Shown in pieces: positions 17,040-24,818 of a stretch of DNA of 30,544 nucleotides; position 1 is the first letter of the stretch; every line of letters starts with the position of its first letter. A program made the position numbers and the translations under genes. The stretch is taken from assembly GCA_001556995.1 (NCBI GenBank), contig LSKF01000025.1, forward strand, positions 1 to 30,544, written 5' to 3'. The DNA is from Erythrobacteraceae bacterium CCH12-C2. Lineage in GTDB: Bacteria; Pseudomonadota; Alphaproteobacteria; Sphingomonadales; Sphingomonadaceae. Below the pieces are notes generated by a model that saw only the letters and a list, made by a program, of their open reading frames with translations, was not told where the DNA came from and ran no database searches.

Positions 17040-17965
17040 AGCTCGGCTCCCTTGTTGGCGTTCGCTTGTCCGGCCTGGCTCGCGCGCAAGGCGTCGCGTT
17101 CGGCAGGGAAGCGGTTGACCTCGTAATCGTAATAGGCCGCAGCATCGATCATCGCGACTTGCACCGATTGGGCGAGCTGCGGATTATCATAAGACCGATC
17201 GACCTGTGCGACGATCGTCAGGCCACAATCCGGGCGCCAGTTCATCTGCGTGCCATAGATGGCGATGCCGTTGCTGCACTGCCGCAGCTTTTCGCGGTCG
17301 AACTCGGGCAGGAGCTTGCCGTCAGGCCCATACAGCCAGAACAGTTCGCCGCGATCCCCGGTCAGGCTGGGCTTGCCATACTTGCCCTCTAGCGCGGCGA
17401 CCTGGGACGCGATCGTCGGCTGATCGCCTTGTGCAAAGGGCTGGACGAGCCACAAGGCATAGACCTTTTCCTGCCCGGGCATGCCGTCGGCGTAGAGGCT
17501 CCACTGCGCATCGACGGTTTCGAGTTTCGTACGGGGGTCATAGTTGAGCACATCGGTCGCACCCCAGCGCGGCTTGTGCGTACCGGTGGCAATGCGAACG
17601 AAGCTGCGGATCTTCAGCCCGGCCTGATCGCGGCGCAGGGTGGGGCCGTCGCCTTCCAGCATCACGCTGTCGGCTTGCTCGCCCTTGGGACATTGGGCAA
17701 AGCGGATTGCGGTTTCGAGCGGGACCCCCAGCCGCAAGCCGCGCAAATCGTCGACCGGCCTGCCATCGGGACGGGGCGGGATCGAGACACTGTCGCAGTC
17801 GACCTCGATCTTCTTACCATAATAAGTCATCGCACCGTTCGGACCCTCGTCGGCGGCGAGGTCGCGTTCCGGTGGCGGCGCGGCGGGATCGGAGCTCGCG
17901 CTGTTGCAGGCTGAAAGCACACCAATCATGGCAGCGGAGAGCAGGTATTTGCGAGCCATCGTCAT
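17036..17965 (-). CDS. Putative lipoprotein of unknown function (309 aa)
   Basis: The ATG at 17965 overlaps the stop of the upstream membrane-protein gene as ATGA and gives MTMARKYLLSAAMIGVLSAC, a clear lipoprotein signal; the open frame to 18043 adds nothing conserved. The mature protein contains LRGLRLGVPLETAIRFAQCP, LEGKYGKPSLTGDRGELFWL and REKLRQCSNGIAIYGTQMNW. It shares this layout with the exported protein at 15433-16308. No catalytic motif is recognised. The overlaps at both ends with its neighbours indicate a single transcription unit. Confidence 0.75.
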   Translation of the reverse strand: MTMARKYLLSAAMIGVLSACNSASSDPAAPPPERDLAADEGPNGAMTYYGKKIEVDCDSVSIPPRPDGRPVDDLRGLRLGVPLETAIRFAQCPKGEQADSVMLEGDGPTLRRDQAGLKIRSFVRIATGTHKPRWGATDVLNYDPRTKLETVDAQWSLYADGMPGQEKVYALWLVQPFAQGDQPTIASQVAALEGKYGKPSLTGDRGELFWLYGPDGKLLPEFDREKLRQCSNGIAIYGTQMNWRPDCGLTIVAQVDRSYDNPQLAQSVQVAMIDAAAYYDYEVNRFPAERDALRASQAGQANANKGAEL

Positions 17966-18705
17966 TCCCCTTTCGTGAGCGGATTGCGGATTTTGCCGAG
18001 GCCTGCGGCAATCAGCGCGCCGCCAAGAAGGAAGAGCAGCCACACGCCGAGGCCGAGGCCGATTCCTGCGGCGAGCTGTTCGCGCAGGAAATCAGGCGCC
18101 ATCGACAGGATCGCCGATCGCAGCCCCGCCACCAGCAGTGCCGCGATGATCGCCGCAGCGCCGGTTGCCAGCAGCGGCAGTCTCTCGCTTTTGCCGCGCC
18201 AAGCCACGCTGATCAGCCACAGCGCGGCAAGCGGCGCTGCAAATCGCAGGGTTAGCAGCGCCTGCATCGCCTCCATGTCTGATGTATCGGCGCCCATCAT
18301 CCCGCCCGCAGCAGACGCCATTGATAGCTGGTTCACGATCTGTCCCAGCCCAAGCAGGGTGGCGCTTTGAACCGGAGACGACAGCGCGGTCATGAAGCAG
18401 GCGAGCAGCACCCCCAGTGCCAGCGGCGTTGCCAGGGAGTGGGTGAACAAGGCGACAACCCTGGACCCTTCCGGGCTTGCCGCAATGCCCGAGAGGTCAA
18501 CCTTGATACTGTCCAGCGCGACGCCACCGATCGGGTAAATGTCCTTGGCAGTGCCGCTTTCGCTTTCGAAGTCGACTGCCATGCCCGCAGCGGGTGGCTT
18601 TTCGCCGCGCCAGTCCTCGGTCAGGAACCGGTGCCGCGAACCATCTTCCGCAGTGATCGCACCGGACCCCTCGCTCTGGTTGAAACCCAGTATCTTGCCT
18701 TTCAT
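17962..18705 (-). CDS. Membrane protein with N-terminal cold-shock-like OB domain
   Basis: The first 60 residues (MKGKILGFNQSEGSGAITAE, then GSRHRFLTEDWRGEKPP, AGMAVDFE and AKDIYPI) resemble the small beta-barrel, cold-shock-like domain found at the start of some bacterial membrane proteins. The rest holds several hydrophobic segments: about 80-105, 110-130, 150-170, 180-200 and 215-240. The N-terminal domain may bind nucleic acid or another ligand on the cytosolic side; this is inferred. It is the only multi-helix protein in the cluster and is coupled to the lipoprotein gene that follows. Confidence 0.75.
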   Translation of the reverse strand: MKGKILGFNQSEGSGAITAEDGSRHRFLTEDWRGEKPPAAGMAVDFESESGTAKDIYPIGGVALDSIKVDLSGIAASPEGSRVVALFTHSLATPLALGVLLACFMTALSSPVQSATLLGLGQIVNQLSMASAAGGMMGADTSDMEAMQALLTLRFAAPLAALWLISVAWRGKSERLPLLATGAAAIIAALLVAGLRSAILSMAPDFLREQLAAGIGLGLGVWLLFLLGGALIAAGLGKIRNPLTKGE

Positions 18706-18735
18706 GATGTGTTTCCCCTGTTGGTGTCGCCGCGT

Positions 18736-19128
18736 TCAGATCTGACCGCCGCAAAGCTGGCGGGTCTGCGCATTCAAGGCGTGCATACGTTCCTTGAATT
18801 CCTGGCGGATCGATCGCACCGCCTGCCGGTCGGCTGGATCCACCCCGGCGGAGCGCAGCAGCGATCCGTTCACCGCTTCGCGATCTTCGGGGCGGGGCTT
18901 GAGCGGCCAGCGGAGCGCGGGGAATGCGGTCTTGAGGTGATCGGGCAGCCCGTCATCGAGGGATTTGGCAATGCATGAGCAGTCGCTGTTCTGACCGCTC
19001 GACAGGCATTCGCCCTCAATCATTGCCGCGAACTCGGACTGGCCGCACGCGGCAAGGGCGAGGCAGGTCACGCCAAGTCCGATCGCAGCCAGATGCCTTC
19101 GCCCAGTTTGTGCCATTGCCATCCTCAT
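18736..19128 (-). CDS. Small putative lipoprotein
   Basis: From the ATG at 19128 the product is about 130 residues, starting MRMAMAQTGRRHLAAIGLGV and ending its signal at LALAACGQS, a lipobox. ATGs at 19122 and 19116 are also possible; GGAAGG lies 3 bases before 19128 and 9 before 19122, so 19122 has the better spacing. The mature part has cysteines in GECLSSGQNSDCSCIAKSL and a C-terminal one near RQLCGG. It is the first gene of the minus-strand cluster and faces the kinase gene across about 110 bases, which must hold both promoters. Function unknown. Confidence 0.72.
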   Translation of the reverse strand: MRMAMAQTGRRHLAAIGLGVTCLALAACGQSEFAAMIEGECLSSGQNSDCSCIAKSLDDGLPDHLKTAFPALRWPLKPRPEDREAVNGSLLRSAGVDPADRQAVRSIRQEFKERMHALNAQTRQLCGGQI

Positions 19129-19238
19129 AGGCCTTCCGACCGATTTACTTCGGATGCTGGGTACGCCTGCTGGGCGAGTGGGTCTTGAAGGGCGTCTCAA
19201 GAATTTCTAAAGTCGGTCCAGACACAGTGGGGAGGCGC

Positions 19239-21965
19239 ATGGCAGCAAGCCGTTCTTCATCACGGCGCCGGCGGCGACTGTGGAAGTTTTCCGGTGCCGA
19301 GTTCGACGAGGCCGGCTGGGAGCTGCGGGTCGAAGGGCGGCCGGTAACGCTCGAGAGCAAACCGCTCGAAGTCCTACACGAGCTGTTGCTGCGCGCAGGC
19401 GAGGTCGTGACCAAGGACGAGATTCTCGATGCGGTCTGGCCCGAAGTCACGGTTGTCGAGGGGTCGCTCCCGACAGCAATCTCCAAACTCCGCAAGGCAT
19501 TTGGCGAGCGCGAGGACAGCATAATCGAGACAGTGCCGCGCGTGGGCTATCGCTTGATCGCGAAGGTCGAGGTTGAAACTGTCGATGCTCCGCTTTTGCC
19601 GCGCTTCAACTTTGCGCCGGGCGATGCGGTGCCGGGGCGGCGGCAATGGCGCCTCGTGCGCGCGCTGGGGGATAGCGGCGGCGAGGATGTGTGGCTCGCT
19701 GGCCATGACAAGACCCGCGAGCAGCGGGTGTTCAAGTTTGCCGATGCGCCCGACCGGCTGCGCGCGCTGAAGCGAGAGGCGGCGCTGTCGCGCGTGGTCT
19801 TTGCCGGCCTTGGGTCTGCCGCCCCGCTTCCTGCGCTGCTCGAATGGAATTTCGAAACCTCGCCTTATTTTCTCGAATATGCCCATGGGGGACGCGATCT
19901 GTTGCAGTGGGCACAGGATGCTGGCGGGCTACCCGCCATTGCCCTTGACCGACGCCTCGCCGTGGCGACGCGGATCGCGCGCGCACTCGCGGCGGTGCAT
20001 GCTCTGGGGGTGCTCCACAAGGATCTCAAACCCGCCAATATCCTGATCGATGCCGGGGAGACCGGTATGATCGTCAGACTTGCCGATTTCGGCAGTGGGC
20101 GACTGCTCGACGGGGCGGTGCTCGACCAGTTCGGGATCACCAATCCGGGGCTTCTGGAGGTCGGTCTCGACACGGACAACGCGCGTTCGGGTACTCTTGC
20201 CTATCGTGCGCCTGAGCTTGTCGGCGATGCAACGCCGACCATCCGCAGCGATATCTATGCGCTGGGCCTGATCCTCTATCAGCTGGTGGTGGGCGACTTT
20301 GATCGTGCGCTGGCACCGGGCTGGGAGGCTGACGTGCCTGATCCGCTTCTGCGCGAGGATATCGCCGGAGCAGCGAGGGGCGATCCTCAGCTGCGTTTCG
20401 CGAGCGCGGATGAACTGGCGTTGCGGCTGGAACGATTGGCTGAGCGCCGTGAAGAGGCCACTGCCTTGGAGCGTCAGGCTGCTCAATTTGCAGCTCAGCA
20501 GGAAGCGGAGGCGCGAAGGCTGCAACGCCGGCCCTGGGTGCAGGCGGCCGTAGGCAGTCTGGCCATGGGCCTGATCGCAAGCAGTGCATTCGGCGCCTAT
20601 GCCTGGTCCCAGCGCAATCAGGCGATCGCCGCTCGGAGCCTGGCCGACACCAGTTACAATTTCGTGGCCGAAGATGTTTTGGGCAGTGTCGATCCTGCCC
20701 GCGCGGGCGGCGCTGATGAGACCGTCGTCGAGGCGATCAGCCGTGCCAGTGCAAACATCGACCGTCGCTATGCAGACGATCCCGGCATTGCGGCACGCCT
20801 GCACCTCGCGCTTGCGCGCGCATTTTATGGCAGGGCCGACTTTGACAAGGCACGCGCCGAGTTTGCAAGGAGCGAGGCATTATTTGCGCAGGCAAAAGAG
20901 ACCGAAAGCGAGGATGCTACGCTCGGCCGGCTGGCTCTCATCCATATGAACAGCGTTTCCGGTCAGCCCGACCGGCTTGAAGAAGCGGGTCGCTTGCTGG
21001 AGTCCGAAAGAAACCGCCTCGCCGAACGCAGAGAGCGAGGAAGGATCGGGTTTGCCTTTGCGCAGGCCGAGGGCGCCTATGGCTATATGGCCGATCTGGC
21101 GCTGGCCGAACGGGCGTTCCGGCGCGCTGCAGCCATTGTCAGGAGCGATCCCGACGCGGCTTCGCCCACTCAGGCGCTGAAGATCAAGTCATCGCTCGCG
21201 CTTACCCTGATGCGTCTCGGCCGGGCACAGGATGCGGAACCGATTGCACGTGCAGCAATCAAGGAATCGGTGAGTGTGCGCGGCGCTGACCACCCGGATA
21301 CGCTGGTAACGCGCCAGCACTGGCTCAACGCGCTCTCCATGCTCGGCGAGCATGACGCCGCGCTTAGGGACAGTGCGCCGTTGCTGGCGGCGATGGAGCA
21401 ACGTCTCGGGCCGCAGCATCGGTTCACTCTGGCCCTGCGGTCGACCCGGTTCGAAAGCATGGCAGCTCTGGGCCGATATGATGAAGCGGCCAATGAAGCC
21501 GAGCGCGTGTGGCAGGGGGCAGCAGCGTCGGCCGGCCCAGCCTCGCATCAGGCACTCGCCGGGCAGATAGACTATGCCTCGACCCGTTGCCTGACCGCGC
21601 GGCGCACGGAGGGCCTGAAAGTTGCACGCGATGCACTGGAAACAGCACAAGAAGCTTTCGGCGCTGACTATCCGCTAACGCATGTGATCCGTTACTTTGC
21701 CTCCGAGTGTCTGATTGCCAATCAAAGCTATGCGGAAGCGGGCCGATTGCTGGACGGGCTCGACCGGCAAAAGATCTTCGAGATGACAGGCCAGACGGAC
21801 TTGGGAGGGAAGATCGATCTGGCTTTGGCAGAAGTTGCGCTTGCCCAGGGCGACCGTCAGTCGGCTCTTCGGAAATTCCAGTCAGCGACCTCGGCGCTCA
21901 AAGAAGCTGAGGACACCGCAACGCGAAGCCGGCTTGAGGAACTTGGCCGACGTCTCGGCACCTAA
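19239..21965 (+). CDS. Winged-helix / Ser-Thr kinase / membrane / TPR fusion protein
   Basis: The ATG at 19239, preceded by GGGGAGG, gives 908 residues; an in-frame TTG at 19185 would add 18. Residues about 14-110 form an OmpR/CadC-type winged helix (LTLESKPLEVL-like, VVTKDEILDAVWP, SLPTAISKLRKAFG, IIETVPRVGYRL). Residues about 135-400 form a Hanks-type kinase with Lys166 (VFKFA), Glu180, HKDLKPAN (260-267, catalytic Asp262), DFG (283-285) and APE (324-326). The catalytic loop has Lys in place of Arg before the Asp, a non-RD type. An acidic/Ala-rich helix (395-430) leads to one membrane helix at about 433-457, and the remaining 450 residues look like helical TPR repeats, probably periplasmic. 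It could bind DNA and phosphorylate while sensing the envelope. It is divergent from the lipoprotein cluster, its likeliest target. Confidence 0.88.
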   Translation: MAASRSSSRRRRRLWKFSGAEFDEAGWELRVEGRPVTLESKPLEVLHELLLRAGEVVTKDEILDAVWPEVTVVEGSLPTAISKLRKAFGEREDSIIETVPRVGYRLIAKVEVETVDAPLLPRFNFAPGDAVPGRRQWRLVRALGDSGGEDVWLAGHDKTREQRVFKFADAPDRLRALKREAALSRVVFAGLGSAAPLPALLEWNFETSPYFLEYAHGGRDLLQWAQDAGGLPAIALDRRLAVATRIARALAAVHALGVLHKDLKPANILIDAGETGMIVRLADFGSGRLLDGAVLDQFGITNPGLLEVGLDTDNARSGTLAYRAPELVGDATPTIRSDIYALGLILYQLVVGDFDRALAPGWEADVPDPLLREDIAGAARGDPQLRFASADELALRLERLAERREEATALERQAAQFAAQQEAEARRLQRRPWVQAAVGSLAMGLIASSAFGAYAWSQRNQAIAARSLADTSYNFVAEDVLGSVDPARAGGADETVVEAISRASANIDRRYADDPGIAARLHLALARAFYGRADFDKARAEFARSEALFAQAKETESEDATLGRLALIHMNSVSGQPDRLEEAGRLLESERNRLAERRERGRIGFAFAQAEGAYGYMADLALAERAFRRAAAIVRSDPDAASPTQALKIKSSLALTLMRLGRAQDAEPIARAAIKESVSVRGADHPDTLVTRQHWLNALSMLGEHDAALRDSAPLLAAMEQRLGPQHRFTLALRSTRFESMAALGRYDEAANEAERVWQGAAASAGPASHQALAGQIDYASTRCLTARRTEGLKVARDALETAQEAFGADYPLTHVIRYFASECLIANQSYAEAGRLLDGLDRQKIFEMTGQTDLGGKIDLALAEVALAQGDRQSALRKFQSATSALKEAEDTATRSRLEELGRRLGT

Positions 21966-22286
21966 TCTCCCGATCGGGCGTCGCAGTCATTTCCGGCATA
22001 CAAGTTGCACCGGATCACGGACAATCTTCACACATCATTCTTTGAAGCCGCAGTGATCGCCTTCGTCCGCATCGTGATCGCTCTCGGCATTAGCGAACTC
22101 AAATTCGTCCGGCAATTCTTCGAACGCACCGCTAGATTCGGGAAAGCAGCGCCCACGCATGGTGTTTGCTAGCCTCGGATTCTGCCCACTACGATTATGA
22201 GATTGGCAAACGCACGAGCACGAAGGAGGCATGGCAGATCCCGGGGAGGCGGAAGCTCGCGATATTGGATCGGAACGGCATAAGTT
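21966..22286. other. Stretch without recognised gene
   Basis: A short perfect palindrome, CCCGATCGGG (21969-21978), lies just after the kinase stop but has no T-tract. Minus-strand frames (22035-22319, 22169-22420) run into the IS1182 end and show no family match, though FNRIDPTYAVPIQYRELPPP looks protein-like and may be the tail of a gene cut by the insertion. Confidence 0.4.
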
Positions 22287-22355
22287 GGGTCGATTCTGTT
22301 GAAAAACTCGTCCTTGCAATGGCGCTGAACCACTGACCGGCGGATGCCGGTAGGA

Positions 22356-22775
22356 TCATGTCGAGGGGCTGAAGCCGTTTTTGTGGGTATGTCGGTCGAG
22401 ATATCGCATGATGATGTCATCGGTTATGTTGCCGGATGTGGTAGAGAAGTAGCCACGTTGCCAGAAGCGTTGGCCCCAGTAGCGCTTTCGGATGTGTTCG
22501 AACTCCTGCTGGATCTTGCGCGATGACCGGCCCTTTGCCCGGCGCACGAAGTCGCTGACTGAGACGTGCGGCGGGATTTCAACGAACATGTGCACGTGAT
22601 CGCGGGACAGAGCGCCATTGACGATGGTCACGCCCATCTCATCACAGACCTGCTTGATGATCTCGCGCACACGGAGCCGCACCTCGCCGTGCAGGACCTT
22701 ATACCGATACTTCGGCGCCCAGACGAGATGATAGCGATGATGAAAGGTCGTGTGACTGCCTGAACGATATGCCAT
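22356..22775 (-). CDS. tnpA: IS200-type Y1 (HUH) transposase TnpA
   Basis: From the ATG at 22775 the product is 139 residues, the usual size for IS200 TnpA. It begins MAYRSGSHTTFHHRYHLVWA, then KYRYKVL, and has the HUH motif in DHVHMFVEIP and the catalytic tyrosine in IIMRYLDRH near the end. RAKGRSSRKIQQEF and WGQRFWQRGYFSTTSGN are family hallmarks. It nicks single-stranded hairpin ends and moves the element as single-stranded DNA. The open frame extends upstream to 22808, but that part lies in the leader stem-loop. The start codon and Shine-Dalgarno region are within a long hairpin (22775-22847), which should hold translation down. Confidence 0.94.
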   Translation of the reverse strand: MAYRSGSHTTFHHRYHLVWAPKYRYKVLHGEVRLRVREIIKQVCDEMGVTIVNGALSRDHVHMFVEIPPHVSVSDFVRRAKGRSSRKIQQEFEHIRKRYWGQRFWQRGYFSTTSGNITDDIIMRYLDRHTHKNGFSPST

Positions 22776-22847
22776 AGCCTGTAACCTCGGAGAAAGCGGA
22801 AGCTTCACGCCTCCGGCGGCTTCCGCTTTCTCCGAGGTTACAGGCTA
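22775..22847 (-). promoter_or_regulatory. Long stem-loop sequestering the tnpA start
   Basis: The arms 22775-22803 and 22819-22847 are perfect 29-base complements around a 15-base loop, which itself contains CGCC-TCC-GGCG. On the tnpA transcript the second arm holds GAGG and reaches the first base of the ATG, so folding would hide the ribosome-binding site. IS200 is known to limit its transposase by a leader stem-loop; this is an unusually perfect example. Confidence 0.88.
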
Positions 22848-22960
22848 CAGACCGAGTCTATGGCTGAAGCCAGTATCCACTGAAGTCGGAGGGGTTCCTC
22901 CCACTAAGGGGACTCTAAAATATTGATTCTATGTGTCTGTAAGCAAGCGGAGACGATCGG

Positions 22961-24337
22961 ATGATGGGTGAGCGGACGGTGGCGCAGGAGGCGCTGTTCT
23001 ACAGCTTCAACCTGGAGCGGCATGTCCCGGCTGATCACCTACTGCGCTCGATCGATCGGTTCGTTGATCTGTCGAGCATTCGCGAACATCTGCGCCCGTT
23101 CTACAGCTCGACCGTTCGGCCCTCGGTTGATCCCGAGCTGATGATCCGCATGTTGATCACCGGTTACTGCATGGGCATCCGGTCCGAGCGGCGGCTGTGC
23201 GAGGAGGTCCATGTCAACCTCACCTATCGCTGGTTCTGCCGCCTGGGGCTGGAAGGCGATGTGCCCGATCACTCGACCTTCTCGAAGAATCGGCACGGGC
23301 GCTTCCGTGACAGTGATCTGCTGCGCCAGCTGTTTGAGACGACCGTGGCGCGCTGCATCGCCGAAGGACTGGTCGGCGGCGAAGGCTTCGCGGTCGATGG
23401 CAGCCTCGTGCGCGCCGATGTGAACCGCCAGCATGCCGTCAATGGTCCGGATGGTCTGCCGGACCCTGCCACCAGCCATGCCGTTCGCGAGTATCTGGCT
23501 GTGCTCGACGATGCGGCCTTCGGGGGCGCAACCCCGGTGCCGCCCAAGCAGTTGGCGGTGGCCGATCCGGCCGCACGCTGGACTGCGGCAAGCCGCGAGC
23601 GCGCCTTCTTCGCCTATGCCACCAACTACCTGATCGATCTCCAGAACGCAGTGATCGCCGATGTCGAGGCAACCACCGCCATCCGTCAGGCAGAGGTGAC
23701 CGCGCAGCGGCGCATGATCGACCGGACGCAGGAGCGCTTTGGTCTGTGGCCCGAGCGGCTCGTGGGCGACACCGGATATGGCGATGCCAAGAACCTGTCA
23801 TGCCTGGTCGAGGAGCGAGGCATCGGGCCGCACATCCCTGTGTTCGACAAGTCTGTCCGCCGCGATGATACCTTCGAGCGTTCGGCCTTCACCTTCGACC
23901 ATGAGGATGACAGCTATATCTGCCCCGCCGGCAAGCGGCTGCGCCAGAGGCAGAAGGTCTATCACGAGGATCGGCCGTTCGTCGATGAGAACGGCATGCT
24001 GCGCTACCGCGCCAGCAAGGCCTTCTGCAGTGCCTGCGCTCTCAAGCCGCGCTGTTGCCCGACCCAGCCAGCGCGCAAGATCCTGCGTTCAGTCCACGAG
24101 GGCGCCCGTGATCTGGCCCGCGACATCGCCACCACCGACGCCTATCTCGTCTCGCGCCGCCAGCGCAAGAAGGTCGAGATGCTGTTCGCGCACCTCAAGC
24201 GCATCCTCAGGATGGATCGCCTGCGCCTGCGAGGTCCAAACGGCGCAAGAGATGAGTTCCTCCTCGCCGCCACCGCTCAGAACCTCCGCAAGATGGCCAA
24301 GTTGATCCCAATGCCAGCCTCCCCAGCCCCCGCATAA
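22961..24337 (+). CDS. IS1182-family transposase (intact)
   Basis: The 458-residue DDE transposase begins MMGERTVAQEALFYSFNLER; the ATG at 22964 is an alternative. The N-terminal region has SVDPELMIRMLITGYCMGIR. The catalytic residues are visible as FAVDGSLVRAD, LVGDTGYGDAKNL and KKVEMLFAHLKRILRM, and a cysteine cluster lies in FCSACALKPRC. No stop or frameshift interrupts it. It belongs to a different subgroup from the broken copy at 12.3-13.7 kb: the two share motifs but little contiguous sequence. The IS200 insertion lies upstream of its start and may have separated it from its native promoter. Confidence 0.93.
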   Translation: MMGERTVAQEALFYSFNLERHVPADHLLRSIDRFVDLSSIREHLRPFYSSTVRPSVDPELMIRMLITGYCMGIRSERRLCEEVHVNLTYRWFCRLGLEGDVPDHSTFSKNRHGRFRDSDLLRQLFETTVARCIAEGLVGGEGFAVDGSLVRADVNRQHAVNGPDGLPDPATSHAVREYLAVLDDAAFGGATPVPPKQLAVADPAARWTAASRERAFFAYATNYLIDLQNAVIADVEATTAIRQAEVTAQRRMIDRTQERFGLWPERLVGDTGYGDAKNLSCLVEERGIGPHIPVFDKSVRRDDTFERSAFTFDHEDDSYICPAGKRLRQRQKVYHEDRPFVDENGMLRYRASKAFCSACALKPRCCPTQPARKILRSVHEGARDLARDIATTDAYLVSRRQRKKVEMLFAHLKRILRMDRLRLRGPNGARDEFLLAATAQNLRKMAKLIPMPASPAPA

Positions 24338-24344
24338 GCGGGGG
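24327..24344 (+). terminator. Hairpin at the transposase stop
   Basis: CCCCCGC-ATAA-GCGGGGG is a perfect 7-bp stem whose loop leads into the TAA stop. No U-run follows, so it may act as a weak terminator or as an mRNA 3' stabiliser. Confidence 0.5.
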
Positions 24345-24428
24345 CGAAGCCTCGGCGCGGCGATCAGGCTCGCGCCAGCCCCGATCTCAGGAGCGGGTTT
24401 TTCAACACAATCGGGTCGAAAGCGGAAC

Positions 24429-24818
24429 TTAGCGAAGAACTTCGACGGCGACATCAAGCTCGAGTTTACCCCATGCCCGAACGGTGGTCACCGCAACGGC
24501 ATTGCAAGACTCGGCTGCGCTAAGGCACGCACGATCCCCCAACGACAATCCGTTGCTTCGCGTCGAGGCACGCAGCAGCCCGGCACGCACAGCCTGACTC
24601 TGATTGAACGCGAGTACATCGAAATTTAGTTCGGCAAGAATGGACGTAATGACCTCATCGGGCACGCCGCCTTCTTGTAGTTTGGCAACAACCTCAGACA
24701 GGTTCACAGTGCTGATCTGGCTGGAAGCTAGCCGCTCTCGAACCTGATCGCCGCCGGCCTAGCCGAGCATCATCGCGAGCGCTGCTGAGGCATCGAGCAT
24801 GTAGCGCGTATCATTCAT
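24429..24818 (-). pseudogene. VapC-type PIN toxin, nonsense-mutated
   Basis: From the ATG at 24818 the frame reads MNDTRYMLDASAALAMMLG and then meets TAG at 24759-24761 (codon 20), where the intact paralogue has Asp/Glu-like sequence. After the stop it continues cleanly as AGGDQVRERLASSQI, NLSEVVAKL and GLSLGDRACL. The last acidic residue of the PIN site is also lost: TTVRAW replaces TADQAW of the 11.4-kb copy. The internal ATG at 24707 would give only a fragment lacking the first Asp. The toxin is therefore dead twice over. The ATG overlaps the antitoxin end by 8 bases, the same geometry as the intact pair. Confidence 0.88.

Larger units (their letters stand above)
22337..22926 (-). mobile_element. 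IS200/IS605-type element nested in the IS1182 leader
   Basis: It carries only a Y1 transposase (tnpA) on the minus strand. Subterminal hairpins occur at both ends: CCGGC-GGAT-GCCGG (22337-22350) and GGAGG-GGTT-CCTCC (22888-22901). TGA occurs at both junctions (22334-22336 and 22924-22926), so the borders are uncertain by about three bases. There are no inverted terminal repeats and no clear target duplication, as expected for single-strand transposition. Confidence 0.82.
22292..24412 (+). mobile_element. IS1182-type element interrupted by an IS200-type element
   Basis: The ends share GATTnTGTTGAAAAACnCG, reading inward from 22292 and, on the other strand, from 24412. GGGTC flanks both ends exactly (22287-22291 and 24413-24417), indicating a 5-bp target duplication. 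The transposase gene (22961-24337) is intact. Without the nested element the length would be about 1.53 kb, normal for the family. Confidence 0.82.

Noticed and set aside
19929..20804. A 291-codon minus-strand frame opposite the kinase
   Set aside because: It lies antisense to the kinase and membrane segment and has no recognisable motif; high GC makes such frames common.
21969..21978. CCCGATCGGG after the kinase stop as a terminator
   Set aside because: It has no usable loop and no T-run, so it is only a short palindrome.
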